From contig NZ_ASHX02000001.1 of NCBI RefSeq assembly GCF_000478605.2, positions 992,001-1,056,000 of the forward strand: a stretch of 64,000 nt of DNA, written 5' to 3'. Of the stretch, positions 15,710 through 23,393 are shown one piece after another; within the stretch, counting starts at the first letter, position 1; each line of letters opens with the position of its first letter. Source of the DNA: Streptomyces thermolilacinus SPC6. Its GTDB lineage: Bacteria > Actinomycetota > Actinomycetes > Streptomycetales > Streptomycetaceae. Under the pieces are notes generated by a model. It saw nothing but the letters and a program-made list of their open reading frames with translations, searched no databases and had not been told where the DNA came from. A program made the translations under genes and the position numbers.

Positions 15710-16802
15710 GGTGGTTCCTCGTGTAATGGCGCTGTACGGCGGCGACCTGCGCCGCGTAGGTGTCGAGGCCCTCGGCGCCGCTGCCGGGCAGGCCGGTGAG
15801 GCCGGGCAGGAGGTCGCCGAAGGCGTTGACCTCGGCGACGGCGAACCGGCGCCAGCCGACCACGGGGAGCAGGTCCACTCCGACGCAGAGCGTGCCGGGG
15901 AAGCAGGCGGCGGCCCGCTCGCAGATCTCCAGGGCGTCGGCCCAGCGGGGTCCCGCGGCGGCCGTCACGGCGGCCAGGTCGCCGCGCTCGCCGCCGAGGT
16001 GGAGGTTGGTCATGGGCGACCGGCTGGTGCGGGCGACCGCGTGGGTGGCCCTCCCTCCGACCACGACGACCCGCAGGTCCGTCACGCGGCCGTCCAGGGA
16101 CGCCTTGGGCCACCACCGTTCGATGTGCAGCCCGTCGGGGGCGAGGGCGTCGGCGAGTGCGGCGACCTCCCGTTCGCCGTCGAGGCGGCGGACCCGCAGC
16201 GAGTTGTGGAGGCTGCCGTCGCCGGTCGTCTCCACGGAGGTGGTCGCCCTGACCCGGCCGCGCCCGGCCGTCTCGACGGCGACCACACCGGACGCGGAGG
16301 ACCCGTGGGCGGGCTTGAGGAACACGCGCGGCATGCCGTGCGCGTCCATCAGGGCCCGGATGTCGTCCCAGCCGCGCACCGGGACGGCGCCGCCGGACGT
16401 GGGGGACCCCGGGACCGGCACCCCGGCCCGGTCCAGGACGGCGTGGCAGCGCCGCTTGTCGAACAGTACGGCCAGCTCGTCGGGGTCGTCGAGGCGTACG
16501 CCTCCCCGCAGCGTCCGCACGGCGGCGGTGAACCGCTCGTACCAGCGGGCGCCGCCCTCGACGCGCGTCGGGTCGTCCAGCCCGCGCAGGACCCGGTCCA
16601 CCTCGGCGTTCTCGCCGGGCGACTCGAGCCGTACGACCTCGTCGGGCGCGAAGTCGGCGCCGCCGTCGCGCAGGACGGCCGCCCACGGCACGACGCGCGG
16701 CGCGGGCAGCCCGGCCTCCCGTACGGCGCGGTCGAACAGGGCGACGCGGCGGTTCTCCGGGTTGCCGACGACCGCCCAGCGCGGCGGCGCTTCCTCCGTC
16801 AT
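15696..16802 (-). CDS. STM4014 family ATP-grasp protein
   Basis: 368 residues. ATP-grasp features are visible: FLKPAHGSSASGVVAVE (lysine and glycine-rich loop), VGVDLLPV and AVAEVNAFGD (Mg2+-binding Glu-x-Asn) near the C-terminus. Such enzymes form amide or ester bonds by way of an acyl phosphate. Other members of this set are named after Salmonella STM4014. The start ATG at 16802 is 10 bp after the stop of the LRR gene and the end overlaps the hydrolase start. The acceptor and donor are unknown. Confidence 0.87.
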   Translation of the reverse strand: MTEEAPPRWAVVGNPENRRVALFDRAVREAGLPAPRVVPWAAVLRDGGADFAPDEVVRLESPGENAEVDRVLRGLDDPTRVEGGARWYERFTAAVRTLRGGVRLDDPDELAVLFDKRRCHAVLDRAGVPVPGSPTSGGAVPVRGWDDIRALMDAHGMPRVFLKPAHGSSASGVVAVETAGRGRVRATTSVETTGDGSLHNSLRVRRLDGEREVAALADALAPDGLHIERWWPKASLDGRVTDLRVVVVGGRATHAVARTSRSPMTNLHLGGERGDLAAVTAAAGPRWADALEICERAAACFPGTLCVGVDLLPVVGWRRFAVAEVNAFGDLLPGLTGLPGSGAEGLDTYAAQVAAVQRHYTRNHRAPA

Positions 16803-16812
16803 GGCCGGTCCG

Positions 16813-17766
16813 TCACTCGCCGACGGCGACGAACCGCCAGGTGCGGCCGTCCCACTCGTCTTCCTCGGCGTGTCCGCGGTCCAGGTCGAGGACGACCCCG
16901 GCGGGCTCCAGCGTGTCCCGCAGACGCCGCTGCATCGGCTCGCTGATGTAGTTGTGGTGCAGGTCGAGCTTCTTGAGGTGGGTGAGCGGCTGTCCGCCGA
17001 GCAGGGCCGTCGCGCCCTCGTCCGTGAGGACGCCCATCGACAGGTCGAGCACGTCCAGCCGGGCGACGACGGGCGCGGAGGCGACGGCCGTGGCGATGGC
17101 GTCCTCGATGTCGCTGTTGCGCAGGCCCAGGTGGCGCAGGCCGGGCAGGCGGGAGCCCTCCAGGATCGGCGCCACGTCCTCGATGGCGCAGTCGCCGCCG
17201 TACTGGTCCGTGCCCAGCCACAGGTCGAGGACCTCCAGCGCGGGGAGGTCGCTCGTGGCGATGCCGCGCACGGCCTGGGCGGGCATGCCGCCGCTCTCCA
17301 CGGCGAGGGTCCGCAGCCGCCGGTGCGTGACGGCGGGGAAGGCGAGCCTGGTGCCGCCCCGCACGCCGAACGCCTCCAGCTCGGGGAAGCCGTCGAGGAG
17401 CGGGGTGACGTCGCCCTGGGTGATCCAGGAGATCTCGCACTCCTCGGACTCCATGTCGCCGAGGAACAGGGCGCGCAGGGAGGTGAGCCGGGCCCTGGAG
17501 TCGAGGATCGTCCGGATGATCTCCTCGGGGCCTTGCTCGTACGCGTCCTCCCAGGCGCCGACGACCAGCGCGCGCACCTTGCCGAGGTCCACGGCGGCGG
17601 CGAACCGGGCGAACGCCTCGGGCCAGGACTCCTCGGCGTCGTACGTGTCCGACGAGACGCGCCAGGCCACGGCGTCCGCGTCGGGCAAAGGCGTCCGGCC
17701 CTTGTCGTCAGGTCCCGGGAAGTCGTGGACCTGAAGCCCGAACCACGTGTTGTCGTCGCCCACCAT
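16813..17766 (-). CDS. STM4015 family leucine-rich repeat protein
   Basis: 317 residues, first gene of the cassette. The C-terminal two thirds contains leucine-rich repeats such as LEVLDLWLG, LRHLGLRNSDIED, LDVLDLSMGVLTDEG and LKKLDLHHNYIS. The N-terminus (FGLQVHDFPG) is characteristic of the STM4015 group. LRRs usually make protein contacts, so it may be the scaffold or the substrate holder for the enzymes encoded after it. ATG 17766 was preferred over an in-frame upstream codon at 17820, which lies inside the promoter region. Cytosolic: no signal peptide. Confidence 0.87.
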   Translation of the reverse strand: MVGDDNTWFGLQVHDFPGPDDKGRTPLPDADAVAWRVSSDTYDAEESWPEAFARFAAAVDLGKVRALVVGAWEDAYEQGPEEIIRTILDSRARLTSLRALFLGDMESEECEISWITQGDVTPLLDGFPELEAFGVRGGTRLAFPAVTHRRLRTLAVESGGMPAQAVRGIATSDLPALEVLDLWLGTDQYGGDCAIEDVAPILEGSRLPGLRHLGLRNSDIEDAIATAVASAPVVARLDVLDLSMGVLTDEGATALLGGQPLTHLKKLDLHHNYISEPMQRRLRDTLEPAGVVLDLDRGHAEEDEWDGRTWRFVAVGE

Positions 17767-17810
17767 GGGTGTCCCGCCGTTCCTCGTCCGCCGTTGTGGA
17801 TGTGCTGCAA

Positions 17811-17875
17811 GTTGTAGCAAGCGCCACTGACAACGCGGCCGGGCGGGGCCCGTTGTCAGACCCTCGTCCTACGGT
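17811..17875. promoter_or_regulatory. Symmetric divergent promoter region of the STM4015 cassette and the DUF6745 pair
   Basis: A perfect 9-bp inverted repeat (CTGACAACG 17827-17835, CGTTGTCAG 17851-17859) presents TTGTCA outward on both strands. On + it is followed after 11 bp by TACGGT (17870-17875); on - after 11 bp by TACAAC (17816-17811). The same TTGTCA-N11 arrangement appears at 23342-23364. This looks like two back-to-back promoters or an operator that controls both directions. Confidence 0.5.
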
Positions 17876-17921
17876 CGGGACCGACGCGGCGCGCTGGGCG
17901 GCGCGGGGGAAGGGGACACGT

Positions 17922-18248
17922 ATGTACCGGCAGGGGGACGTCCTGATCGTCCCGCTCGACGAGTCGGCCGTGCCGGCGCACGCCGTGGACGCTCCCGGGG
18001 AGCCGAGGGACGGGCGGGGCCGGATGGTGCTGGCGCTGGGCGAGGTGACGGGGCACGCGCACGCCGTGCTCGGCCCGGGGCGGCTGGTGCGTGAGCCCGG
18101 AGTGTTCGGGCCGCTGCTGCTGCACCTGCCGGACGGGGGGCGGGTGGTGCACGAGGAGCACGCCGCGATCCCGCTGCCGAAGGGCTGGTACCGGGTGGTG
18201 CGGCAGCGGGAGTACGTGCCGGGCGCGGTGCGGATCGTGGCGGACTGA
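17922..18248 (+). CDS. Hypothetical 108-aa protein preceding DUF6745 gene
   Basis: A short protein with N-terminus MYRQGDVLIVPLDE, a central GEVTGHAHAV motif and the end YRVVRQREYVPGAVRIVAD. It is a recurrent small family in actinobacteria with no function known to me; the conserved GH-H and the beta-rich pattern suggest a small barrel. It starts at ATG 17922 behind GGGGAAGGGGAC, has no signal peptide, and lies 10 bp before the DUF6745 gene with which it probably forms an operon. The pair diverges from the STM4015 cassette. Confidence 0.8.
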   Translation: MYRQGDVLIVPLDESAVPAHAVDAPGEPRDGRGRMVLALGEVTGHAHAVLGPGRLVREPGVFGPLLLHLPDGGRVVHEEHAAIPLPKGWYRVVRQREYVPGAVRIVAD

Positions 18249-18258
18249 GGGGCGCGAC

Positions 18259-18882
18259 GTGGTCCGGCTGCTGCTGCTCGACGCGGTGCTGGGCCAGCAC
18301 GACGCGGCGTGGCTGTGCGCGTTCGGCACGGAGACCGGGTCGCCGCTGGCGGGGCTCGCCGCCGTGGCCCGGTCGGCGGGCTGGTGGTGGCCGTACGAGC
18401 GGCTGGCCGTCGTGTGCGAGCGGCCGGTGGAGCTGCACCGGGACGAGGCGGGCCGGCTGGACCGGGGGGACGGCCCCGCGCTGGCCTACCCGGACGGTTT
18501 CGCGCTCCACGCGTGGCGCGGCATGCCCGTCCCCGGTGACTTCCTGGCGGAGCTTGGGTCCCTGACCCCGGAGCGCGTCCGGGCGGAGGAGAACGCCGAA
18601 CTGCGCCGGGTGATGCTGGAGTTCTACGGCTACGACCGCTATCTGCGCGAGTCGGGCGCCGAGCCGGTGCACCGGGACGAGACGGGTGTCCTGTGGCGGA
18701 TACCGCTGCCGGACGACGAGGACGTGGTGATGGTGGAGGTCGTCAACTCCACTCCGGAGCCGGACGGGACGAGCCGCACGTACTGGCTGCGGGTGCCGCC
18801 GGGCACACGGACCGCGCGGCAGGGCGTGGCGTGGACGTTCGGCCTCGCGGCGGAGGCGTACGCGCCGCTGCGGGAGACCTGA
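18259..18882 (+). CDS. DUF6745 domain-containing protein
   Basis: About 207 residues from GTG 18259. Typical DUF6745 features: GWWWPYERLAVVCERP, LHRDEAGRLDRGDGPA, YPDGFALHAWRGMPVP and ENAELRRVMLEFYGYDRYLRE, followed by a beta-rich end. The His/Asp-rich HRD...GDGPA segment could bind metal or nucleotide, but no function is established. It is shorter than many members, which carry a longer N-terminal region. The partner gene at 17922 and the divergent LRR cassette are its context. Confidence 0.82.
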   Translation: MVRLLLLDAVLGQHDAAWLCAFGTETGSPLAGLAAVARSAGWWWPYERLAVVCERPVELHRDEAGRLDRGDGPALAYPDGFALHAWRGMPVPGDFLAELGSLTPERVRAEENAELRRVMLEFYGYDRYLRESGAEPVHRDETGVLWRIPLPDDEDVVMVEVVNSTPEPDGTSRTYWLRVPPGTRTARQGVAWTFGLAAEAYAPLRET

Positions 18883-19020
18883 GGGGCGCCGTACGCGACG
18901 GGCGGCGCGGGGTCCGGGGCTGCCCGAGGCCCTGGCGAGCGCCGGGCCGGAGGGGCGGGTCGGGCGGTGGCCGATGGCGCCCGGGGCCATGGCGGCGGCC
19001 CGGGCCGAAGGGAGCCCGGG

Positions 19021-19052
19021 CAGTCCGTCAGTCCCTCAGTCCGTCAGTCGTA
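19021..19052. repeat. Four tandem 8-bp units CAGTCCGT-like
   Basis: CAGTCCGT, CAGTCCCT, CAGTCCGT, CAGTCGTA lie head to tail across the 3' end of the gene on the - strand that stops at 19044. A small slippage-prone tract; no function seen. Confidence 0.55.
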
Positions 19053-19664
19053 GGACAGGCCTCCCGTGCGGGTGCGCTTCAGCTCGAAGAACGCCTCGTG
19101 CCCGGCGAGGGTGCGGAAGGCGTCGAAGAGACGGACGGCCTCCTCGCCGCGCGGGATCGCGTTGAGGACGGGGCCGAACCAGACGGCTCCGTCCACGTGG
19201 AGGGTCGGGGTGCCCACGTAGGCGTCGGCGGCGGGGTCCTTCCCCGCGTCGTGGCTGCGGCGCACGGCCTCGTCGTACGCCGGGTCGCCCGCGGCCTTCG
19301 CCAGCTCGGCGGGCAGGCCGAGCTCGGCCAGCGCCTCGGCGACGACCGCGTCGAAGTCGCCGTTCCTCTCCTGGTGGATACGCGTGCCGAACGCCGTGTA
19401 CAGGTCGCGGAGCACGTCCTCGCCGTGCTGCTCGACGGCGGCCGCCGCGACGCGGACGGGTCCGATGGACCGGTCCACGAGGTCCCGGTACCAGTCGGGC
19501 AGCTCGTTGCCGAGGTTGTGGAGGTACAGGCTCATCACATGGAAGCGGACGCGGAGGTCCCGGTGGCGTTCGACCTCCAGGATCCAGCGGGAGGTGATCC
19601 AGGCGAAGGGGCAGGCGGGGTCGAACCAGAAGTCGACGGCGGGCGTGGGCTGTTCAGCGCTCAT
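19044..19664 (-). CDS. DsbA-fold oxidoreductase, mycothiol-dependent nitroreductase (Rv2466c) family
   Basis: 206 residues. The N-terminal thioredoxin-like strand [22 protein letters not shown] matches the Rv2466c/DsbA-like family, followed by a helical insertion and the C-terminal [18 protein letters not shown] with the cis-Pro loop (GTPT). Rv2466c has a CPWC active site; here the second cysteine is replaced (C-P-F-A), so only the nucleophilic cysteine remains, compatible with a monothiol reaction with mycothiol. Cytosolic, no signal peptide. It is a single gene, convergent with the DUF6745 pair. Confidence 0.88.
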   Translation of the reverse strand: MSAEQPTPAVDFWFDPACPFAWITSRWILEVERHRDLRVRFHVMSLYLHNLGNELPDWYRDLVDRSIGPVRVAAAAVEQHGEDVLRDLYTAFGTRIHQERNGDFDAVVAEALAELGLPAELAKAAGDPAYDEAVRRSHDAGKDPAADAYVGTPTLHVDGAVWFGPVLNAIPRGEEAVRLFDAFRTLAGHEAFFELKRTRTGGLSYD

Positions 19665-19707
19665 ACCGGGGACGCTAGCCGAGGGGTGGCCTGGACGAGC
19701 GGGCCAA

Positions 19708-20274
19708 TCAGCCGTCGGTGCCCTGGGCCATTTCTGCGAGCTTGAGGACGGTGTTCCAGTTGCGGGTGGTGGCGACGAGGCCCTTGACGACGGCCGGGCG
19801 GGCGAGGGCGTCGGCCAGTCGGGAGCGGCCGAGGCCGTCCGGGGTGTACAGGTACACCGCTCGGTCCCCGACGCGGAACTCCTCCGGGAGGTAGGTGTCC
19901 CGGTCGAGGGCGGCGAACCGGTCGGCGGTGACGGGCGCGGAGCAGTACGTGACGTGCAGCTGCTTCGGCTGAAGCTCCCCGGCGGGGAACGGGCAGGCGT
20001 CCACCACCGCCCGGAGGTACGGCCCGCCGCGGACGAGGCAGGGCACCCGGAAGCCGAAGTGCCCCTCCAGCGCCTGCTCGATCGCGGTGGCGAGCGCGTC
20101 CTCACCGGCGCCGGACGCGGTGGTGAAGAACGCGTTGCCGGACTGGAGGTAGGTCCGCACATCGGTGTGGCCGAGCCCGGCGAGGACGTTCCGCAGCTCG
20201 GCCATCGGCACCTTGCGGGGCCCGCCGACGTTGATCCCGCGCAGCAGGAGCGCGTACCGCGTGCTCGTCGTCAT
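19708..20274 (-). CDS. DUF1697 domain-containing protein
   Basis: 188 residues. The family hallmark is the N-terminal [21 protein letters not shown], then [17 protein letters not shown] and the late [15 protein letters not shown]. All these are conserved in DUF1697, a widespread bacterial family of unknown function sometimes found as a single-copy housekeeping-like gene. Starts at ATG 20274; 43 bp upstream of the DsbA-fold gene on the same strand, so they may be co-transcribed. Confidence 0.93.
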   Translation of the reverse strand: MTTSTRYALLLRGINVGGPRKVPMAELRNVLAGLGHTDVRTYLQSGNAFFTTASGAGEDALATAIEQALEGHFGFRVPCLVRGGPYLRAVVDACPFPAGELQPKQLHVTYCSAPVTADRFAALDRDTYLPEEFRVGDRAVYLYTPDGLGRSRLADALARPAVVKGLVATTRNWNTVLKLAEMAQGTDG

Positions 20275-20448
20275 GCCGCCAGCGTAGGGCTTTCCCCCGG
20301 TGTTCCTCGCTACGCGCGTCCGCAGCCGCCAGGCCCTGGAGCCGCGATGCGGGTACCGGCCCGCCCGGCCCCGGATGCGAGACTGGCCGGTGAACGACAG
20401 GCAGGCGCGGGGCCCCGGTCCCGTGAGAGGTGAAGGGCGGGGCGGCGC

Positions 20449-21312
20449 ATGGACGAGGCGCGGGCGCGGGAGGTCCTGGACGCGGCCGGATTCGCGGCGG
20501 GCGGCGCGGAGGCGACGCTGCTGGCGCTGGGGGAGAACGCGGTCTTCGCGGCCGGGGACGACCTGGTGGTGAAGGTGGGCCGGGACGCCTCGCTGCTGGA
20601 CCGGGCGCGCCGCGAGGTGGCCGTCGCCGACTGGCTGGCGGGGGCGGGGGTGCCCGCCGTGCGGGCGGCGGAGCCCGGCGCGCGGCTGGTGGACGGCCAC
20701 CCGGTGACCGTGTGGCGGCGGCTGCCCGACGCCGTACGGCCTGCTCGACCGCGCGATCTGGCGCCGCTGCTGCGCCGGGTGCACGAGCTGCCCGCGCCGC
20801 CGTTCCCTCTGCCGGCCCGGGACCTGCTGGGCGGGGTGGAGCGGTGGCTGCGGCTGGCGGGCGACGCGATCGACCCGGCGGACGCGGCGTATCTGCGGGA
20901 CCGGAGGGACGGGTTCGCGAAGGCCGCCGCGGCGCTCGTACCGCGTCTGGAGCCGGGCCCGATCCACGGCGACGCGCTGACGCGCAACGTCCATGTGGGC
21001 CCCGACGGGCCGGTCCTCGTCGATCTGGAGACGTTCTCCCTGGACCTGCGCGAGCACGACTTGGTGGTGCTGGCGCTGTCCCGCGACCGGTACGGCCTGG
21101 ACCCGGCGGCGTACGACGCGTTCACCGCCGCGTACGGGTGGGACGTGCGGGAGTGGGAGGGCTGCGCGGTGCTGCGCGGGGCGCGGGAGACGGCGAGCTG
21201 CGCGTGGGTCGCCCAGCACGCCCCGGCCAACCCGAAGGCGCTGGCCGAGTTCCGCCGCCGTGTCGCGTCGCTGCGGGACGGTGACCCGGAGGTGCGCTGG
21301 CACCCGTTCTGA
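20449..21312 (+). CDS. Aminoglycoside phosphotransferase (APH) family kinase
   Basis: 287 residues of the protein-kinase-like APH fold. ATP-binding lysine in DDLVVKVGRD, catalytic loop PIHGDALTRNVHV and metal-binding VLVDLETFSLD are present. The family includes antibiotic kinases, choline or homoserine kinases and many of unknown substrate; nothing here points to antibiotic resistance. It is 60 bp before the alpha/beta hydrolase gene, same strand. Confidence 0.88.
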   Translation: MDEARAREVLDAAGFAAGGAEATLLALGENAVFAAGDDLVVKVGRDASLLDRARREVAVADWLAGAGVPAVRAAEPGARLVDGHPVTVWRRLPDAVRPARPRDLAPLLRRVHELPAPPFPLPARDLLGGVERWLRLAGDAIDPADAAYLRDRRDGFAKAAAALVPRLEPGPIHGDALTRNVHVGPDGPVLVDLETFSLDLREHDLVVLALSRDRYGLDPAAYDAFTAAYGWDVREWEGCAVLRGARETASCAWVAQHAPANPKALAEFRRRVASLRDGDPEVRWHPF

Positions 21313-21372
21313 CGGGCTGTCATCATGATCCGGTCATGCCATGCGGAGGTCAGCGGACGATCGGAGACCAGG

Positions 21373-22197
21373 ATGCGCGTCGGACTCGGCGAGGTGACCC
21401 TCGAGGTCCAGGACAGCGGCGGCACGGGCCCCGCCGTCCTGCTGGTGCACGGCTTCCCGGACACCCATGACTGCTGGCGCCGCCAGGTGCCCGCGCTGAA
21501 CGCGGCCGGGTACCGGACGATCGCTCCGGACCTGCGCGGCTTCGGCGGCTCGGACCGGCCGAAGGACACGGCGGCGTACGCTCCGGCCCGTTCGGCGGCC
21601 GACCTGCTGGGGCTGCTCGACCGGCTGGGCGTGGACCGGGTGCACCTGGTCGGCCACGACTGGGGGTCGGGCATCGTGCAGGGCCTGGCCATGGCCGCGC
21701 CGGACCGGGTGGCGAGCCTGTCGCTGCTTTCCGTGGGCCATCGGGGCGCGCTCGAGGACGGGGGCTGGGAGCAGCGCAGCCGGTCCTGGTACATGCTGCT
21801 GTTCCAGTACGAGGGCATCGCCGAGGAGTGGCTGCTGCGGGACGACGCCTCGCACCTGCGCGAGCTCCTGGCCGAGCACCCGGACGCCGACGAGGCGGTG
21901 GCGCGGCTGTCCGAGCCGGGCGCGCTCACCTCGGCGCTGGCGATCTACCGGGCGGGGCTGCCGCCGAAGGCGCTGTTCGGTCCCGCCGTGCCGCTGCCGT
22001 CGCTGCCGGGCCCGGTCCTGGGGATGTGGAGCACCGGCGACCGGTTCCTCACCGAGCAGGCGATGACGGGCACGGAGAAGTACGTGGAGGGCTCCTGGCG
22101 GTACGAGCGGATCGAGGGCGCGGGTCACTGGCTCCAGCTGGACGCGCCGGAGCGCGTGAACGCGGCCCTGCTGGACTTCCTCGCCACGAACCCCTGA
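21373..22197 (+). CDS. Alpha/beta hydrolase (epoxide hydrolase / haloalkane dehalogenase-like)
   Basis: About 274 residues. Oxyanion motif HGFPDTHDCW, nucleophile elbow GHDWGSGIV with Asp as nucleophile (as in epoxide hydrolases and dehalogenases rather than Ser esterases), acid in MWSTGDRFL and catalytic His in GAGHWLQLDAPERV. ATG 21373 was chosen because CGGAG precedes it; an in-frame ATG at 21325 would add 16 residues before the first strand. Natural substrate unknown. Cytosolic. Confidence 0.88.
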   Translation: MRVGLGEVTLEVQDSGGTGPAVLLVHGFPDTHDCWRRQVPALNAAGYRTIAPDLRGFGGSDRPKDTAAYAPARSAADLLGLLDRLGVDRVHLVGHDWGSGIVQGLAMAAPDRVASLSLLSVGHRGALEDGGWEQRSRSWYMLLFQYEGIAEEWLLRDDASHLRELLAEHPDADEAVARLSEPGALTSALAIYRAGLPPKALFGPAVPLPSLPGPVLGMWSTGDRFLTEQAMTGTEKYVEGSWRYERIEGAGHWLQLDAPERVNAALLDFLATNP

Positions 22198-22317
22198 ACG
22201 CGGGTCCTTGGCCGGGCCCCGCACCCCGCGGCCCGGCCCCGACGGTCCCGAACCCGATGACCCCGGAAGGCCCCTGGCCCGTACGGTCGGCAGCCGTACA
22301 GCCGCGCACCGTCCCGG

Positions 22318-23283
22318 TCAGCCGGTGGCCGCGGCCGGCGCGGCGGCTTCCGGCCCGGCCACGGCAACAGGCGCCGACGCGGGCCCGGTGACCGCGGCCG
22401 CCGCGACAGGCGCGGGCCCGGGCTCGACAAGAGCCCCGGCCTGCGCGGGCACGGCGGACACCGGCTCCTCAAGCGCCACGGCCTGCGCGGGCACGGCGGG
22501 CACGGCGGGCACAGGCTCAACAGGTGCGGTAACAGGTGCGGCAACAGGCGCCGCAGCGGGCGCGGGCGCCGCGGGATCGGGCTCGCGCAGCGGCCAGCGC
22601 GGGTCCACCACCGCGTCCGGGGTGCCCTTGCGGCGCAGGAAGCCCTGGAAGTCGGCGGCCCACTCGGCGTACCACTCCACCTGACGGGCGTGCAGCTCGC
22701 GCGGGGTGAGCCGGGCCACCAGCGCGTGCCGCTCGGCTATCGCGCAGGCGACGAGGACGGCGGCCAGCGCGTCGGCGGCGGCCTCGTGCGCCCCGTCGAG
22801 CACCACGCCGTACTCGGCGCACACCGCCTCCAGGTTCCGCTTGCCGCGCCGGTAGCGGTCCACGGCCCGGTCGATCGTGTACGGGTCCACGACGGGGCCT
22901 ATGGGTCGGCCGCCCAGCCGGTCGCGGAGCGACGGCAGTCCGTGCCGCCGCAGCTCGGCGGTGAGCAGCGTCAGGTCGAAGGCGGCGTTGTACGCGACGA
23001 CCGGTATCCCCCGCGTCCAGTACCCGGCCAGCGCGTCGGCGACCTCGTCGGCGACCTCGCGGGCCGGGCGGCCCTCGGCGGCGGCGCGCTCGCTGCTGAT
23101 GCCGTGGATCGCCGAGGCCTGCGCGGGGATGCGGACGCCGGGGTCGGCGAGCCACTCGCGGCGCGCCAGGGTGCGCCCGTCCCGTACCTCCACGACCGCC
23201 GCCGTGACGATCCTCGCCTCGAACGGCTCCGTCCCCGTCGTCTCCAGGTCGAAACCGACGAGTGTCTCCCCGTGCCAGCGCAT
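22318..23283 (-). CDS. DEDDh exonuclease (DNA polymerase III epsilon-like) with Ala/Pro-rich tail
   Basis: 321 residues. Exonuclease motifs: FDLETTG (Exo I), AYNAAFDLTLL (Exo II) and HEAAADALA (Exo III, DEDDh type), so a 3'-5' exonuclease of the DnaQ/RNase T superfamily, probably in DNA repair or RNA turnover. The catalytic domain ends near residue 215. The last ~90 residues are an Ala/Pro/Val/Glu-rich tail with repeats such as VPAVPAQA and VSAVPAQAG, likely unstructured. The ATG at 23283 reads MRWHGETLVGFDLETTG. A promoter-like TTGTCA motif lies 59-81 bp upstream. Confidence 0.92.
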   Translation of the reverse strand: MRWHGETLVGFDLETTGTEPFEARIVTAAVVEVRDGRTLARREWLADPGVRIPAQASAIHGISSERAAAEGRPAREVADEVADALAGYWTRGIPVVAYNAAFDLTLLTAELRRHGLPSLRDRLGGRPIGPVVDPYTIDRAVDRYRRGKRNLEAVCAEYGVVLDGAHEAAADALAAVLVACAIAERHALVARLTPRELHARQVEWYAEWAADFQGFLRRKGTPDAVVDPRWPLREPDPAAPAPAAAPVAAPVTAPVEPVPAVPAVPAQAVALEEPVSAVPAQAGALVEPGPAPVAAAAVTGPASAPVAVAGPEAAAPAAATG

Positions 23284-23301
23284 GCCTGAACCTCCTTCGT
23301 C

Positions 23302-23324
23302 GGCGCCGCGGTCCGCGCGGCGCC
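23302..23324 (-). terminator. GC hairpin between SAV2148-type gene and exonuclease gene
   Basis: Perfect 9-bp stem (23302-23310 with 23316-23324) and 5-nt loop, 70 bp downstream of the SAV2148-type stop on the - strand. No T-run follows. It lies between the candidate promoter at 23342-23364 and the exonuclease start, so it would form in the exonuclease 5' leader instead; its role is open. Confidence 0.3.
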
Positions 23325-23341
23325 TCCCCCTTGGGCTTTTC

Positions 23342-23364
23342 ACCCTCGCACGCGGCACTGACAA
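23342..23364 (-). promoter_or_regulatory. Promoter-like TTGTCA-N11-GAGGGT upstream of the exonuclease gene
   Basis: On the - strand TTGTCA (23364-23359) is followed after 11 bp by GAGGGT (23347-23342). The same spacing occurs twice in the divergent region at 17811-17875. An 11-bp spacer is too short for a normal -35/-10 pair, so this is either a different promoter type or a regulator site. Confidence 0.4.
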
Positions 23365-23393
23365 CGCGGCCTCACGGCCCCGTATCAGGACTC

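Noticed and set aside
20449..21312. Aminoglycoside resistance gene
   Set aside because: APH-fold kinases are very diverse; no specific resistance-enzyme motifs and no resistance or antibiotic cluster context.
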